Positions 1 to 6,181 of a DNA stretch of 6,479 nt are shown here, piece after piece (within the stretch, counting starts at the first letter, position 1; each line of letters starts with the position of its first letter). The notes below the pieces were generated by a model. The model was not told where the DNA came from. It did not search any database and saw only the letters and a program-made list of their open reading frames with translations. The position numbers and the translations under genes are program-made. The stretch comes from Betaproteobacteria bacterium (GTDB lineage Bacteria; Pseudomonadota; Gammaproteobacteria; Burkholderiales; SG8-41), in the NCBI GenBank assembly GCA_023266245.1, contig JAHFRO010000134.1, positions 1 to 6,479 of the forward strand. Reading direction: 5' to 3'.

Positions 1-1
1 C

Positions 2-1621
2 TCCAACACCAACAAGGAATGGATGAGCGCCGACCTCGGCGCGCTCGGCGCCGCCGGCGTGGTGAACGGCATCTATCCGACCGACGCGCCGGCGCAGGTC
101 GAGTACCTGCTCGCCGACTCGGGCTCGGTGTACGTGTTCGTGGAGGACGACGAGCAGCTCGACAAGGTGCTGGAAGTGCGCGCGCGGCTGCCGCAGTTGC
201 GCAAGATCATCGTTTTTGACATGGAAGGCCTGCACGAGCTGAACGAGCCGCAGGTACTGAGCTTGGAGAGGTTGCGCGTCCTGGGACGCGAATACGACGC
301 GGCGCACCCAGGCGAATGGGAGCGGCGCATCGGCCTGCGCAAGCCCGAGGACCTCGCGATCCTGGTCTATACCTCCGGCACCACCGGCAAGCCGAAGGGG
401 GCGATGATCTCGCACGCCAACATTGTGCTGACCTGCGAGGCCTACCAGGCTTCCTTCCCGCAGGACGAGAACGACGAGCGCATGGCGTTCCTACCTCTTT
501 GCCACATCGCGGAGCGCGTCGGCGGCGAATACCACTCGCTCTATTCGGGCGCGGTGCTCAATTTTGTGGAGAACCCCGAGACGGTGCCGGAGAACGTGCG
601 AGAGATCGCGCCGACCGTGTTCACCGCGGTGCCGCGCGTCTGGGAGAAGTTCTATTCGGGCGTCCTGATCGGGCTCAAGCAAGCCGGCGCGCTGCAGCAA
701 TGGACCTACAAGATTGCCATCGGGATCGGCTACCGGCGGGCGAAGCTGCGCGAGGAGGGCAAGCCGGTACCCGCATGGCTCGAGGCCGCCTTCTGGCTGG
801 CGCGCGTGCTGGCGCTGAACAACGTGAGGAAGCTGATCGGCGTGCATCGCGCCAAGGTGCTGATCACGGGGGCGGCGCCGATCTCGCCCGAGCTGATCCG
901 CTGGTACATGGCGCTCGGCCTGGAGATGTTCGAGGTCTGGGGCCAGACCGAATCTTGCGGCGCAGTGACTTCCAACATCGCCGGCAAGGTCAAGCCCGGC
1001 TCGATCGGGCCGCAGATGTCGCACGCCGAGGTCAGGGTCTCGCCCGAGGGCGAGCTGCTGGTGCGCGGCAAGACCGTGTTCATGGGCTACTTGAACCAGC
1101 CCGAGAAGACCGCCGAGACGCTCAAGGACGGCTGGCTGCACACCGGCGATGTGGGCAAGGTGGACAAGGAGGGCTTCTTCTACATCACCGACCGGATGAA
1201 GGACATCATCATCACCGCCGGCGGCAAGAACATCACCCCTTCCGAGATTGAGAACCAGCTCAAGTTCTCGCCCTTCATCACCGACGCGGTCGTGATCGGC
1301 GAGCGGCGTCCCTACCTCGTGGCGCTGGTCATGATCGACCACGAGAACGTCGAGCGCTACGCGCAGGACAGCGCGATCCCGTTCTCGAACTTCGCCAGCC
1401 TGTGCCGCCGGCCGGAGGTGCAGGAACTGATCCAGGGCGAGATCGAGCGCGTCAACCAGCAGTTCGCGCGCGTCGAGCAGGTGAAGAAGTTCCGCTTGAT
1501 TGAGCAGAAGCTCACCGCCGAGGACGAGGAGCTGACGCCGACCATGAAGCTGAAGAGGAAGCTCGTCAACGAGAAGTACAAGGACCTGATCGAGTCCATG
1601 TACATGAAGGAAGCCGCCTAG
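2..1621 (+). CDS. Long-chain acyl-CoA synthetase (AMP-forming), 5'-truncated by window edge
   Basis: The frame is open from base 2, upstream of the first ATG at 23. The residues before that ATG (SNTNKEW) fit the family, so the true start lies outside the window. The 539 visible codons compare with roughly 600-650 residues for the family. The enzyme activates a carboxylic acid with ATP to an acyl-adenylate and then loads CoA. The ATP-binding P-loop YTSGTTGKPKG is at 368-400, the adenylate motif WGQTE at 938-952, the GWLHTGD motif with its ribose-binding Asp at 1130-1150, the hinge region DRMKDIIITAGGKNITPSEIE shortly after, and the C-terminal lysine segment PTMKLKRK at 1538-1561. The ending resembles FadD15/ACSL-type proteins. 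A LivK-type binding protein gene follows after 64 bp; in betaproteobacteria such synthetases often sit inside liv-like transporter operons, suggesting that an imported acid is activated here. The exact substrate cannot be read from the sequence. Confidence 0.93.
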   Translation, partial: SNTNKEWMSADLGALGAAGVVNGIYPTDAPAQVEYLLADSGSVYVFVEDDEQLDKVLEVRARLPQLRKIIVFDMEGLHELNEPQVLSLERLRVLGREYDAAHPGEWERRIGLRKPEDLAILVYTSGTTGKPKGAMISHANIVLTCEAYQASFPQDENDERMAFLPLCHIAERVGGEYHSLYSGAVLNFVENPETVPENVREIAPTVFTAVPRVWEKFYSGVLIGLKQAGALQQWTYKIAIGIGYRRAKLREEGKPVPAWLEAAFWLARVLALNNVRKLIGVHRAKVLITGAAPISPELIRWYMALGLEMFEVWGQTESCGAVTSNIAGKVKPGSIGPQMSHAEVRVSPEGELLVRGKTVFMGYLNQPEKTAETLKDGWLHTGDVGKVDKEGFFYITDRMKDIIITAGGKNITPSEIENQLKFSPFITDAVVIGERRPYLVALVMIDHENVERYAQDSAIPFSNFASLCRRPEVQELIQGEIERVNQQFARVEQVKKFRLIEQKLTAEDEELTPTMKLKRKLVNEKYKDLIESMYMKEAA

Positions 1622-1670
1622 CGTGATATGAGGCGCGGAGTAGGGTAAAGTATCGGTCGCCGAGACAACG

Positions 1671-1676
1671 AGGAGG
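1671..1676 (+). promoter_or_regulatory. Strong Shine-Dalgarno of the binding-protein gene
   Basis: AGGAGG lies 9 bases before the ATG at 1686 and fixes that start. The 64-bp gap after the synthetase gene shows no convincing sigma70 promoter, so the two genes could be co-transcribed. Confidence 0.85.
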
Positions 1677-1685
1677 AATCAGCTC

Positions 1686-2840
1686 ATGAAACGCACCATC
1701 GCCATTGCATTGGCGGCCTTTGCGGGCGCGGCCTTCGCCCAGACCCAGGGCGTAACGAAAACCGAGATCGTGCTCGGCACCGCGCAGGACCTGTCGGGCC
1801 CGGTGGTGCCGTTCTCCAAGCCCGCGGTGAACGGGATGCGCATGCGCATCGAGGAGATCAACGAGAACGGCGGCATCCACGGCCGCAAGATCAGGCTGGT
1901 GGTCGAGGACCACGGCTACGACCCGAAGAAGGCGGTGCTCGCGGCGCAGAAACTGATCCAGAAGGACCGCATCTTCGCGGTGGTCGGGCCGATCGGGACG
2001 CCGACGGCCATGGCCGGAATGCCGATCTACCTCGAGAAGAACGTGCCGCACCTGTTCCCGCTTTCCGCCGCGCGCCAGATGTTCGATCCGCTGCACAAGC
2101 TGAAATACTCGGGGTTCGCGACGTACTTCGAAGCGACGCGCGTGAGCCTGAAGCGACTGATCAAGGAGAAGGACCTCAAGCGCGTCTGCACGCTCTATCA
2201 GGACGATGACTTCGGCCTCGAGGTGAAGGACGGGGGCGAGGCCGGGCTCAAGGACCTCGGCATGAAGTACACCGAGGTCACCACCTACAAGCGCGGCGCG
2301 ACCGACTTCTCCTCGCAGGTGCAGAAGATGCAAGGCGCAGGGTGCGAGATGGTCGTCCTGGGCACCATCATCCGCGAGACGATCGGCACCATCGCCACCG
2401 CGCGCAAGCTCGGCTGGCACCCGGAGTTCCTCGCCACCGGCGCCGCCTACCTCGACCTCATCCACAAGCTCGGCGGCCCGGCGATGAACGGCCTGTACGC
2501 GACGGGGACCATGAATTACCCCTATGCCGATGACCCGTCGGCGAACGTGCGCGCCTGGTACCAGCGCTACAAGGAGAAGTTCAAGGAGGACCCGAACCTG
2601 TCCTCGGTGTACGGCTATCAGATCATCAGCTTTTTCGCCAACGCGGCCGACAAGGCCGGCCCGAACCTGACCGTGGACACGCTGGTGAAATCGCTCGACA
2701 GCATGACCATCCCGCGCGACATGTTCGGCGCCGACGAGCAGACCTACCGGCCCAACAAGCACCAAGGCTCGAGCCGGGCGAAGCTGTGCCAGATCCAGGA
2801 CCGGAAGTGGGTCTGCCTCACCGACTTCATCACCGACTGA
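1686..2840 (+). CDS. ABC transporter periplasmic substrate-binding protein, LivK / Peripla_BP_6 type
   Basis: A complete 384-residue protein. Residues 1-18 (MKRTIAIALAAFAGAAFA) form a Sec signal peptide with an AFA|Q cleavage site: basic N-tip, alanine-rich core, small residues before the cut. The mature part begins with the family's characteristic sequence (TKTEIVLGTAQDLSGP), followed by NGMRMRIEEINENGGIHGRKIRLVVEDHGYDPKKAV, the usual first lobe of branched-chain amino-acid-type binding proteins (periplasmic binding fold type I). The length is typical. It would deliver its ligand in the periplasm to a LivHMGF-like permease, not visible here. This family also binds aromatic acids, amides and other small carboxylates, and the neighbouring acyl-CoA synthetase makes a carboxylic acid plausible; the ligand is inference. 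Translation ends with tandem stops (TGA TAA, 2838-2843), and an intrinsic terminator follows, so this is probably the last gene of its operon. Confidence 0.93.
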   Translation: MKRTIAIALAAFAGAAFAQTQGVTKTEIVLGTAQDLSGPVVPFSKPAVNGMRMRIEEINENGGIHGRKIRLVVEDHGYDPKKAVLAAQKLIQKDRIFAVVGPIGTPTAMAGMPIYLEKNVPHLFPLSAARQMFDPLHKLKYSGFATYFEATRVSLKRLIKEKDLKRVCTLYQDDDFGLEVKDGGEAGLKDLGMKYTEVTTYKRGATDFSSQVQKMQGAGCEMVVLGTIIRETIGTIATARKLGWHPEFLATGAAYLDLIHKLGGPAMNGLYATGTMNYPYADDPSANVRAWYQRYKEKFKEDPNLSSVYGYQIISFFANAADKAGPNLTVDTLVKSLDSMTIPRDMFGADEQTYRPNKHQGSSRAKLCQIQDRKWVCLTDFITD

Positions 2841-2865
2841 TAATCGGGCTCAGATACCGATATCC

Positions 2866-2892
2866 AAACGGCGCCCGCGCGGCGCCGTTTTT
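2866..2892 (+). terminator. Intrinsic terminator after the binding-protein gene
   Basis: A perfect 10-bp stem pairs AAACGGCGCC (2866-2875) with GGCGCCGTTT (2881-2890) around a 5-base loop CGCGC. It runs into T2888-T2892 and then CTTT. It starts 25 bases after the stop codon. The A-tract on the left could also let it act weakly on the other strand. Confidence 0.92.
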
Positions 2893-2991
2893 CTTTGCCG
2901 CGACAATCGCTTAACTTGGCCGCCGCCGCATATGCAAGGCCGCCAACCGCTCAACGTATTGATTTCATTCCAACTCGAGGCGCGGCGTGTC

Positions 2992-3020
2992 TTGATATAC
3001 GGCGAAATTGCTGGGATAAG
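2992..3020 (+). promoter_or_regulatory. Possible sigma70 promoter reading toward the recombinase gene
   Basis: TTGATA (2992-2997, five of six matches to the -35 consensus) is followed by a 17-base spacer and GATAAG (3015-3020, four of six to the -10). It lies in the A+T-rich stretch and points into the mobile element. It is outside the left inverted repeat, so it could be a host promoter or part of the element if its tip extends to about 3014. Prediction from consensus only. Confidence 0.35.
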
Positions 3021-3054
3021 AACCTTATTCAGGCATTTGTGCTGACTAATTTAA

Positions 3055-3070
3055 GTTGAACTAAACCGCT
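3055..3070 (+). repeat. Left inverted repeat of the IS91-like element
   Basis: GTTGAACTAAACCGCT. The reverse complement of 5496-5511 is GTTGGACTGAACCGCT; only positions 5 and 9 differ, both A/G transitions. A small stem (ACCGC 3065-3069 with GCGGT 3073-3077) overlaps its inner edge. Confidence 0.75.
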
Positions 3071-3200
3071 TCGCGGTGGTGGATCTGAGCCTTGCTGTCC
3101 GGCGAGGCGAATCGAACGGAAGTGATGTGCAGCGCGTGAAGGGCTGATCGCGCGTGCCGTGTCAGCGTTGGTGTTGCGGGGTTGTCCCGCGATATCCGAC

Positions 3201-3206
3201 GAGGAG
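3201..3206 (+). promoter_or_regulatory. Shine-Dalgarno deciding the recombinase start
   Basis: GAGGAG sits 6 bases before the ATG at 3213. A longer in-frame reading from an ATG at 3159 has no comparable site and adds 18 residues unlike the family, so 3213 is preferred. Confidence 0.7.
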
Positions 3207-3212
3207 ACGGCG

Positions 3213-4067
3213 ATGGGCGCGTTGCGCAAACAGATGGACGGGGATCTGGTGGTTCGGGGCATGGCGGTACGCACGCGCGAGGCGTATCTGGGCGCGGTGG
3301 CGGGCTTGGCGAAGTATTACGGACGGCGGCCCGACCGGATCGGCGAGGCGGAGGTGCAGAAGTACCTCCTGCACCTGATCGAGGAGCGCAAGCTCGCCTG
3401 GTCGAGCTGCAACATCGTGGCGCAGGGGTTGAAGTTCTTCTACCGCGTGACGCTCAAGCGCTCGCAAGCCCAGTTCGGTATTCCCACGGCGCGTCAGCCC
3501 CAGAAGCTGCCGCAGATCCTTGCGCGCGAGGAAGTGGCCTCGCTGCTGGAGAAGACGGTGAACCTCAAGCACCGCGCGATTCTGATGACCGCCTACGGCG
3601 CAGGACTGAGGCTGAACGAGATCTGTCACCTGAAGGTGACCGACATCGATTCGGACCGCATGACGATCCGCGTCGAGCAGGGCAAAGGAGCGAAGGACCG
3701 CTACACGCTGCTCTCGCCGCGGCTGCTCACGGAGCTGCGCCGTTACTGGGTCGCGTACCGGCCCAAGGTCTGGCTTTTCACAACACGCGACGGCGAGCAT
3801 CCGATCAGCGATGCGACGGTGCAGAAGGTGTTCTACGCGGCGAAGGGGCGGGCCGGAATCGTCAAGGACTGCGGCATCCACGGACTGCGGCATGCGTTTG
3901 CCACGCACCTGCTGGAGGCCGGCGTGGACATCCACACCATCCAGCGCCTGATGGGCCACGGCCACATCAGCTCGACGCTGCGCTACTTCCATCTGGCGCG
4001 CCGGCACCTGGCGGGAACACCTTCGCCGCTGGAACTGCTCGAAGGAGCCTCGGTCCGGCCACGGTAG
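3213..4067 (+). CDS. Tyrosine recombinase (XerC/D-like, IS91-associated integrase)
   Basis: A 284-residue enzyme. Residues ~1-90 form a SAM-like core-binding domain (MDGDLVVRGMAVRTREAYLGAV...) and ~100-265 the catalytic domain. The catalytic set is complete: R133 (GAGLRLNE), K158 (GKGAKDR), H223 and R226 (HGLRHAFATHLL), H249 (LMGHGH) and nucleophile Y258 (STLRYFHL), with the usual nine-residue H-Y spacing. It is not an integron integrase: R133 to H223 is 90 residues, close to XerD, whereas IntI1 has about 131 because of an extra IntI-specific segment needed for attC binding. The C-terminal ending (TPSPLELL) and position directly upstream of a Y2 transposase match integrase genes carried by some IS91-family elements. 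Its role there is not settled; resolving dimers or circular intermediates is plausible inference. It reads in the same frame as the transposase, separated by one TAG and two codons. Confidence 0.9.
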   Translation: MGALRKQMDGDLVVRGMAVRTREAYLGAVAGLAKYYGRRPDRIGEAEVQKYLLHLIEERKLAWSSCNIVAQGLKFFYRVTLKRSQAQFGIPTARQPQKLPQILAREEVASLLEKTVNLKHRAILMTAYGAGLRLNEICHLKVTDIDSDRMTIRVEQGKGAKDRYTLLSPRLLTELRRYWVAYRPKVWLFTTRDGEHPISDATVQKVFYAAKGRAGIVKDCGIHGLRHAFATHLLEAGVDIHTIQRLMGHGHISSTLRYFHLARRHLAGTPSPLELLEGASVRPR

Positions 4068-4073
4068 CGCGCC

Positions 4074-5267
4074 GTGGCTGCGCGCAAGAGGCGCGCGCGC
4101 AGCGGCAAACCGGAACTGGCCGACATCGTTCGGGCGCACGGCGCGGCATTTCGCGCCGCGCACCGGCTGTGCGGCGTTCAGCACCGGGCGCTACGCGCAA
4201 TCGAGCGCTGCCGCACCGCGGCGCTCGGGGGCGAGTTGCGTCAGTGCGACGCGTGCGGTGAGCGCCGCTATGTCTACCACTCCTGCCGCAACCGCCACTG
4301 CCCCAAGTGCCAGACGCTCGCGAAGGAGCGCTGGCTCGTAGCGCGCCGCGCCGAGCTCCTCCCGGTGCCGTACTACCACCTCGTGTTCACGCTGCCCCAT
4401 GAGCTCAACGCGCTCGCCCAAGGCAACCCGCGCACGCTCTACACCATGCTTTTTGCCGCAGCCTCCGAGACGCTCGTCGAGTTCGGGCGCAATCCTCGCT
4501 GGCTCGGCGGCGAGATCGCCGCCACCCTGGTCCTGCACACTTGGGGCCAGACGCTCACCCAGCACCTGCACGTGCACGCTCTGGTCGCCGCCGGCGCGCT
4601 CTCGGCCGACGGCGCCTGGATCCGCCCGCGACGCGGGTTCCTGTTCCCGGTGAAGGCCTTGTCGATCGTATTTCGCGCGAAGTTCCTCGACGCGCTGGGC
4701 GCCGCTCTCGAGCGCGGCGGCCTGACGCTTGCGGGCAACACCGCTACGCTGCGGGAGCCACGCGCGCAGCGCACACTACTGGCCGATCTGCGCGGCAAGT
4801 CCTGGGTCGTGTACGCCAAGCGTCCCTTCACCGGTCCCGAGCAGGTGCTCCAGTACCTTGGGCGCTACACCCACCGCGTGGCGATCTCCAACGAGCGGTT
4901 CGTGTCCTTGGATGCCGACGCGGTGCGCTTTCGCTACAAGGACTACGCGCACCACGGGCAGCGCAAAACCATGAGCCTCGACCCTCAGGAGTTCTTGCGT
5001 CGCTTTGCCCTGCACGTGCTGCCGCGCGGCTTCAACCGCATCCGCCACTACGGGTTCATCGCCAACCGCAACAAGCACGCGCTTCTCGCCCGAGCGCGCA
5101 CCGCGCTCAACATGCCCACTCCAGCGCCAACGCTCGCAGCGCCCGAATCCGTCGCCGCCTTCTGGCAGCGCGTCGCCGCCATCGACATCTCCCGGTGCCC
5201 GCACTGCAACCTCGGCACGTTTCGGCTCCTGGCCCTGATCGCGCCGCAATCACATCCGCCGTCGTGA
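4074..5267 (+). CDS. IS91-family Y2/HUH transposase
   Basis: A 397-residue rolling-circle transposase that nicks and joins single DNA strands through tyrosines. The start is a GTG 6 bases after the recombinase stop; no early in-frame ATG exists and no clear Shine-Dalgarno is seen, so translation is probably coupled to the upstream gene. An N-terminal zinc-binding domain has C58, C61, C71, C76 and C79 with H75 (CDACGERRY...SCRNRHCPKCQ). The metal-binding HUH motif is H166-V-H168 in QHLHVHAL. The two catalytic tyrosines are Y261 and Y265 in QYLGRYTHRVAISN, spaced by three residues as in IS91. A C-terminal CPHC pair (C375, C378) probably binds another metal. Length matches the family (about 400), so the gene appears intact. 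Its partner gene is the tyrosine recombinase upstream; its DNA ends should be the repeats and hairpin at 3055 and 5496-5552. Confidence 0.94.
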   Translation: MAARKRRARSGKPELADIVRAHGAAFRAAHRLCGVQHRALRAIERCRTAALGGELRQCDACGERRYVYHSCRNRHCPKCQTLAKERWLVARRAELLPVPYYHLVFTLPHELNALAQGNPRTLYTMLFAAASETLVEFGRNPRWLGGEIAATLVLHTWGQTLTQHLHVHALVAAGALSADGAWIRPRRGFLFPVKALSIVFRAKFLDALGAALERGGLTLAGNTATLREPRAQRTLLADLRGKSWVVYAKRPFTGPEQVLQYLGRYTHRVAISNERFVSLDADAVRFRYKDYAHHGQRKTMSLDPQEFLRRFALHVLPRGFNRIRHYGFIANRNKHALLARARTALNMPTPAPTLAAPESVAAFWQRVAAIDISRCPHCNLGTFRLLALIAPQSHPPS

Positions 5268-5495
5268 CCGCAATCGCCTTTACCTTCTTCACCACCGAAC
5301 CGCCGGCCTGCGCTCGATGGCCGCGCTCGTCTCATGCGCCCGCGTTGACCCGCCCGGACCCCTCTGCCATAGTGCGTGCATCGCCATTCGCGCAGCGGAA
5401 CGCAACGCGCCACGCCCATGCACGCCACTCCGTGCACTTCACCGCCCTCGCTGCTGCATTCAATTCCCAAGCACAGCCGCTCGCGCGTTGAATCC

Positions 5496-5511
5496 AGCGG
5501 TTCAGTCCAAC
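5496..5511 (-). repeat. Right inverted repeat of the IS91-like element
   Basis: Reverse complement GTTGGACTGAACCGCT matches 3055-3070 at 14 of 16 positions. A 5-bp stem (CCGCT 5477-5481 with AGCGG 5496-5500) overlaps its inner edge, comparable to the small stem at the left repeat. Confidence 0.75.
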
Positions 5512-5515
5512 TGAC

Positions 5516-5556
5516 CGTATCCGTCATGCGCTCGCACGACGGATACGATCCTGTTC
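5516..5556 (+). other. Hairpin plus GTTC: candidate oriIS end of the IS91-like element
   Basis: CGTATCCGTC (5516-5525) pairs perfectly with GACGGATACG (5538-5547) across 12 bases. After ATCCT comes GTTC (5553-5556), the tetranucleotide that flanks the origin end of IS91 insertions. The location downstream of the transposase gene is right for oriIS. No T-tract follows, so it is not a terminator. Alternative: it is the remnant of the preceding cassette's attC, because the cassette core site starts at 5557. Confidence 0.5.
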
Positions 5557-5564
5557 GTTAGAGC
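5557..5564 (+). other. Integron core site, 5' boundary of the first cassette
   Basis: G|TTAGAGC, where integron integrases cut between G and TT. It fits GTTRRRY except for the last position. The bases TTAGAGC are what the excised cassette would carry as its own R' box: with G6181 they give GTTAGAGC, which pairs at seven of eight positions with the cassette's R'' side GCCCTAAC (6106-6113). Confidence 0.65.
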
Positions 5565-6181
5565 GCATACCACGCATGCGGGATATTGAAGGCATCGAGA
5601 CCGTCGTCGAGCGGCTTAAGCCACATTGGAAGGCTATCGAAGCCCACTTTGAGCACGAGAACAATCGCTTTAAGGCCTTACTCGCGCAGGACCACGATCT
5701 ACTTGGCCGCGTCTTGAAGTGCCACCTCGTCATTGAGCACTACCTTGACCGCTTTCTTACCGCGCACTACGAAATCCGCGACCTCGCGGACGCGAAGTTG
5801 TCCTTCTATCAGAAAGCGAAGCTTCTACCAGACAGTGCGTCAGCGGCGGCTTTCGTGAAGCCGGGCATCGTCCGTCTGAACACAATCCGCAACCAGTTCG
5901 GGCATACGCTACGCCCGGTTCTTCGCAACAATGATCTGGGCACCATTAATGACGCCCTGTCCGTCGCGCGGCGAGGCGTGAAGTTCAAGGAGCCAATCGA
6001 AGCGATTGAGGCGTTTACAACGGTTGCATGTACTTTTCTTATCGTGCCTCCTCCGAAACTGCAGGAAATATTCATGAAGGCGTTCTCAGAGGTAAAGGTG
6101 AATGCGCCCTAACAGCGCGTTGTTGCCCGACGCGTTACGCTCGCAGCTACGCCGCGCGCACCGCGCGGCAAAACGCGAACG
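5558..6181 (+). mobile_element. Integron gene cassette (624 bp) with HEPN-like gene and attC
   Basis: Cassette limits are the cut points in the core sites at 5557/5558 and 6181/6182. It has classical cassette form: one gene in the attC orientation, a start codon 18 bases after the 5' boundary, the stop codon inside the R'' box of attC, and no promoter of its own. Base composition (roughly mid-50s percent G+C in sampled lines) is lower than in the surrounding DNA, in line with independent origin. No intI or attI is in the window, so it belongs either to an integrase-less attC cluster or to a larger array. Confidence 0.75.
5576..6112 (+). CDS. Cassette-borne small helical protein with HEPN-like RNxxxH motif
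   Basis: A 178-residue protein with no signal peptide or membrane segment; mostly predicted helix. I recognise no named family with certainty. The stretch 51-115 (LVIEHYLDRFL...LSFYQKAKLL...PGIVRLNTIRNQFGHTL) resembles the helical core of MltR/DUF4145-type proteins, in which an early Glu-containing helix is followed by a 'sF..Kakll' segment and a final 'lN.IRN.faH' helix. R105-N-Q-F-G-H110 fits the R(x4-6)H motif of the HEPN superfamily, whose members are often RNases or parts of toxin-antitoxin and defence systems; MltR-type relatives are regulators instead, so nuclease activity is unproven. No nucleotidyltransferase (MNT) partner gene is next to it. The ATG at 5576 has no Shine-Dalgarno, common in cassettes. 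The stop TAA (6110-6112) lies inside attC. The cell role is unknown. Confidence 0.8.
   Translation: MRDIEGIETVVERLKPHWKAIEAHFEHENNRFKALLAQDHDLLGRVLKCHLVIEHYLDRFLTAHYEIRDLADAKLSFYQKAKLLPDSASAAAFVKPGIVRLNTIRNQFGHTLRPVLRNNDLGTINDALSVARRGVKFKEPIEAIEAFTTVACTFLIVPPPKLQEIFMKAFSEVKVNAP

Larger units (their letters stand above)
2893..3212. other. Gene-free junction: host flank and left part of the IS91-like element
   Basis: No supported gene. The first part is GC-rich flank; from about 2957 to 3062 the sequence becomes noticeably richer in A+T. It holds a possible promoter (2992-3020), a small hairpin (5-bp arms 3016-3020 and 3024-3028), the left inverted repeat (3055-3070), and a second small hairpin (3065-3069 with 3073-3077) just inside it. 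The region 3078-3200 is probably the 5' leader of the recombinase gene. Confidence 0.6.
3055..5552 (+). mobile_element. IS91-like rolling-circle element with accessory tyrosine recombinase
   Basis: The element is defined by two adjacent recombination genes bracketed by an inverted repeat: 3055-3070 matches the reverse complement of 5496-5511 at 14 of 16 positions. IS91-family elements move by rolling-circle (HUH/Y2) replication, make no target duplication, and have an origin end downstream of the transposase that abuts a GTTC or CTTG target. Here a hairpin (5516-5547) is followed five bases later by GTTC (5553-5556), so the right tip is placed at 5552. A stricter reading ends the element at the repeat (5511). 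The left tip is uncertain: it may lie at the repeat (3055), or near 3014 if it mirrors the right side. Several IS91-family members are known to carry a phage-integrase-like gene upstream of the transposase, as here. Both genes look intact, so the copy may be active. Confidence 0.75.
5268..5575. other. Gene-free right end of the IS91-like element up to the cassette start
   Basis: No supported gene: the open frames here lack ribosome sites and family resemblance. Positions 5268-5495 show nothing recognisable beyond a cytosine-rich + strand. Then come the right inverted repeat (5496-5511), the hairpin (5516-5547), the GTTC tetranucleotide (5553-5556) and the cassette core site (5557-5564). I see no convincing promoter reading into the cassettes. 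Confidence 0.6.

Noticed and set aside
1566..2765. Long minus-strand open frame (399 codons) opposite the binding-protein gene
   Set aside because: It is antisense to a clear family member with signal peptide and ribosome site; long antisense frames are usual in DNA this GC-rich. Its translation is Arg/His/Val-rich and unlike any family I know.
2909..2962. Decayed attC starting at GCTTAAC (2909-2915), or a half-site at GCTCAAC (2949-2955)
   Set aside because: Both fit RYYYAAC, but no R' box with GTT follows and the arms do not pair symmetrically. Seven-base degenerate motifs are frequent.
3213..4067. Recombinase as the integron integrase IntI that serves the cassettes
   Set aside because: It is 284 residues long with 90 residues between R133 and H223, lacking the extra IntI segment (IntI1 has about 131). 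It is also bracketed by the IS repeats and sits with a Y2 transposase.
5317..5514. Small open frames between the transposase stop and the cassette
   Set aside because: No ribosome sites, low-complexity Arg/Pro/Ala/Thr-rich products, and they run across the IS repeat.
5516..5547. Hairpin as an intrinsic terminator of the transposase gene
   Set aside because: No T-tract follows; the next bases are ATCCTGTTCG.
5505..5563. A short attC from GTCCAAC (5505-5511) to GTTAGAG (5557-5563)
   Set aside because: GTCCAAC is part of the IS inverted repeat. The arms outside the 10-bp stem are unequal (about 4 against 9 bases), there is no extrahelical base, and R''/R' have two mismatches. Kept only as an alternative for the hairpin.
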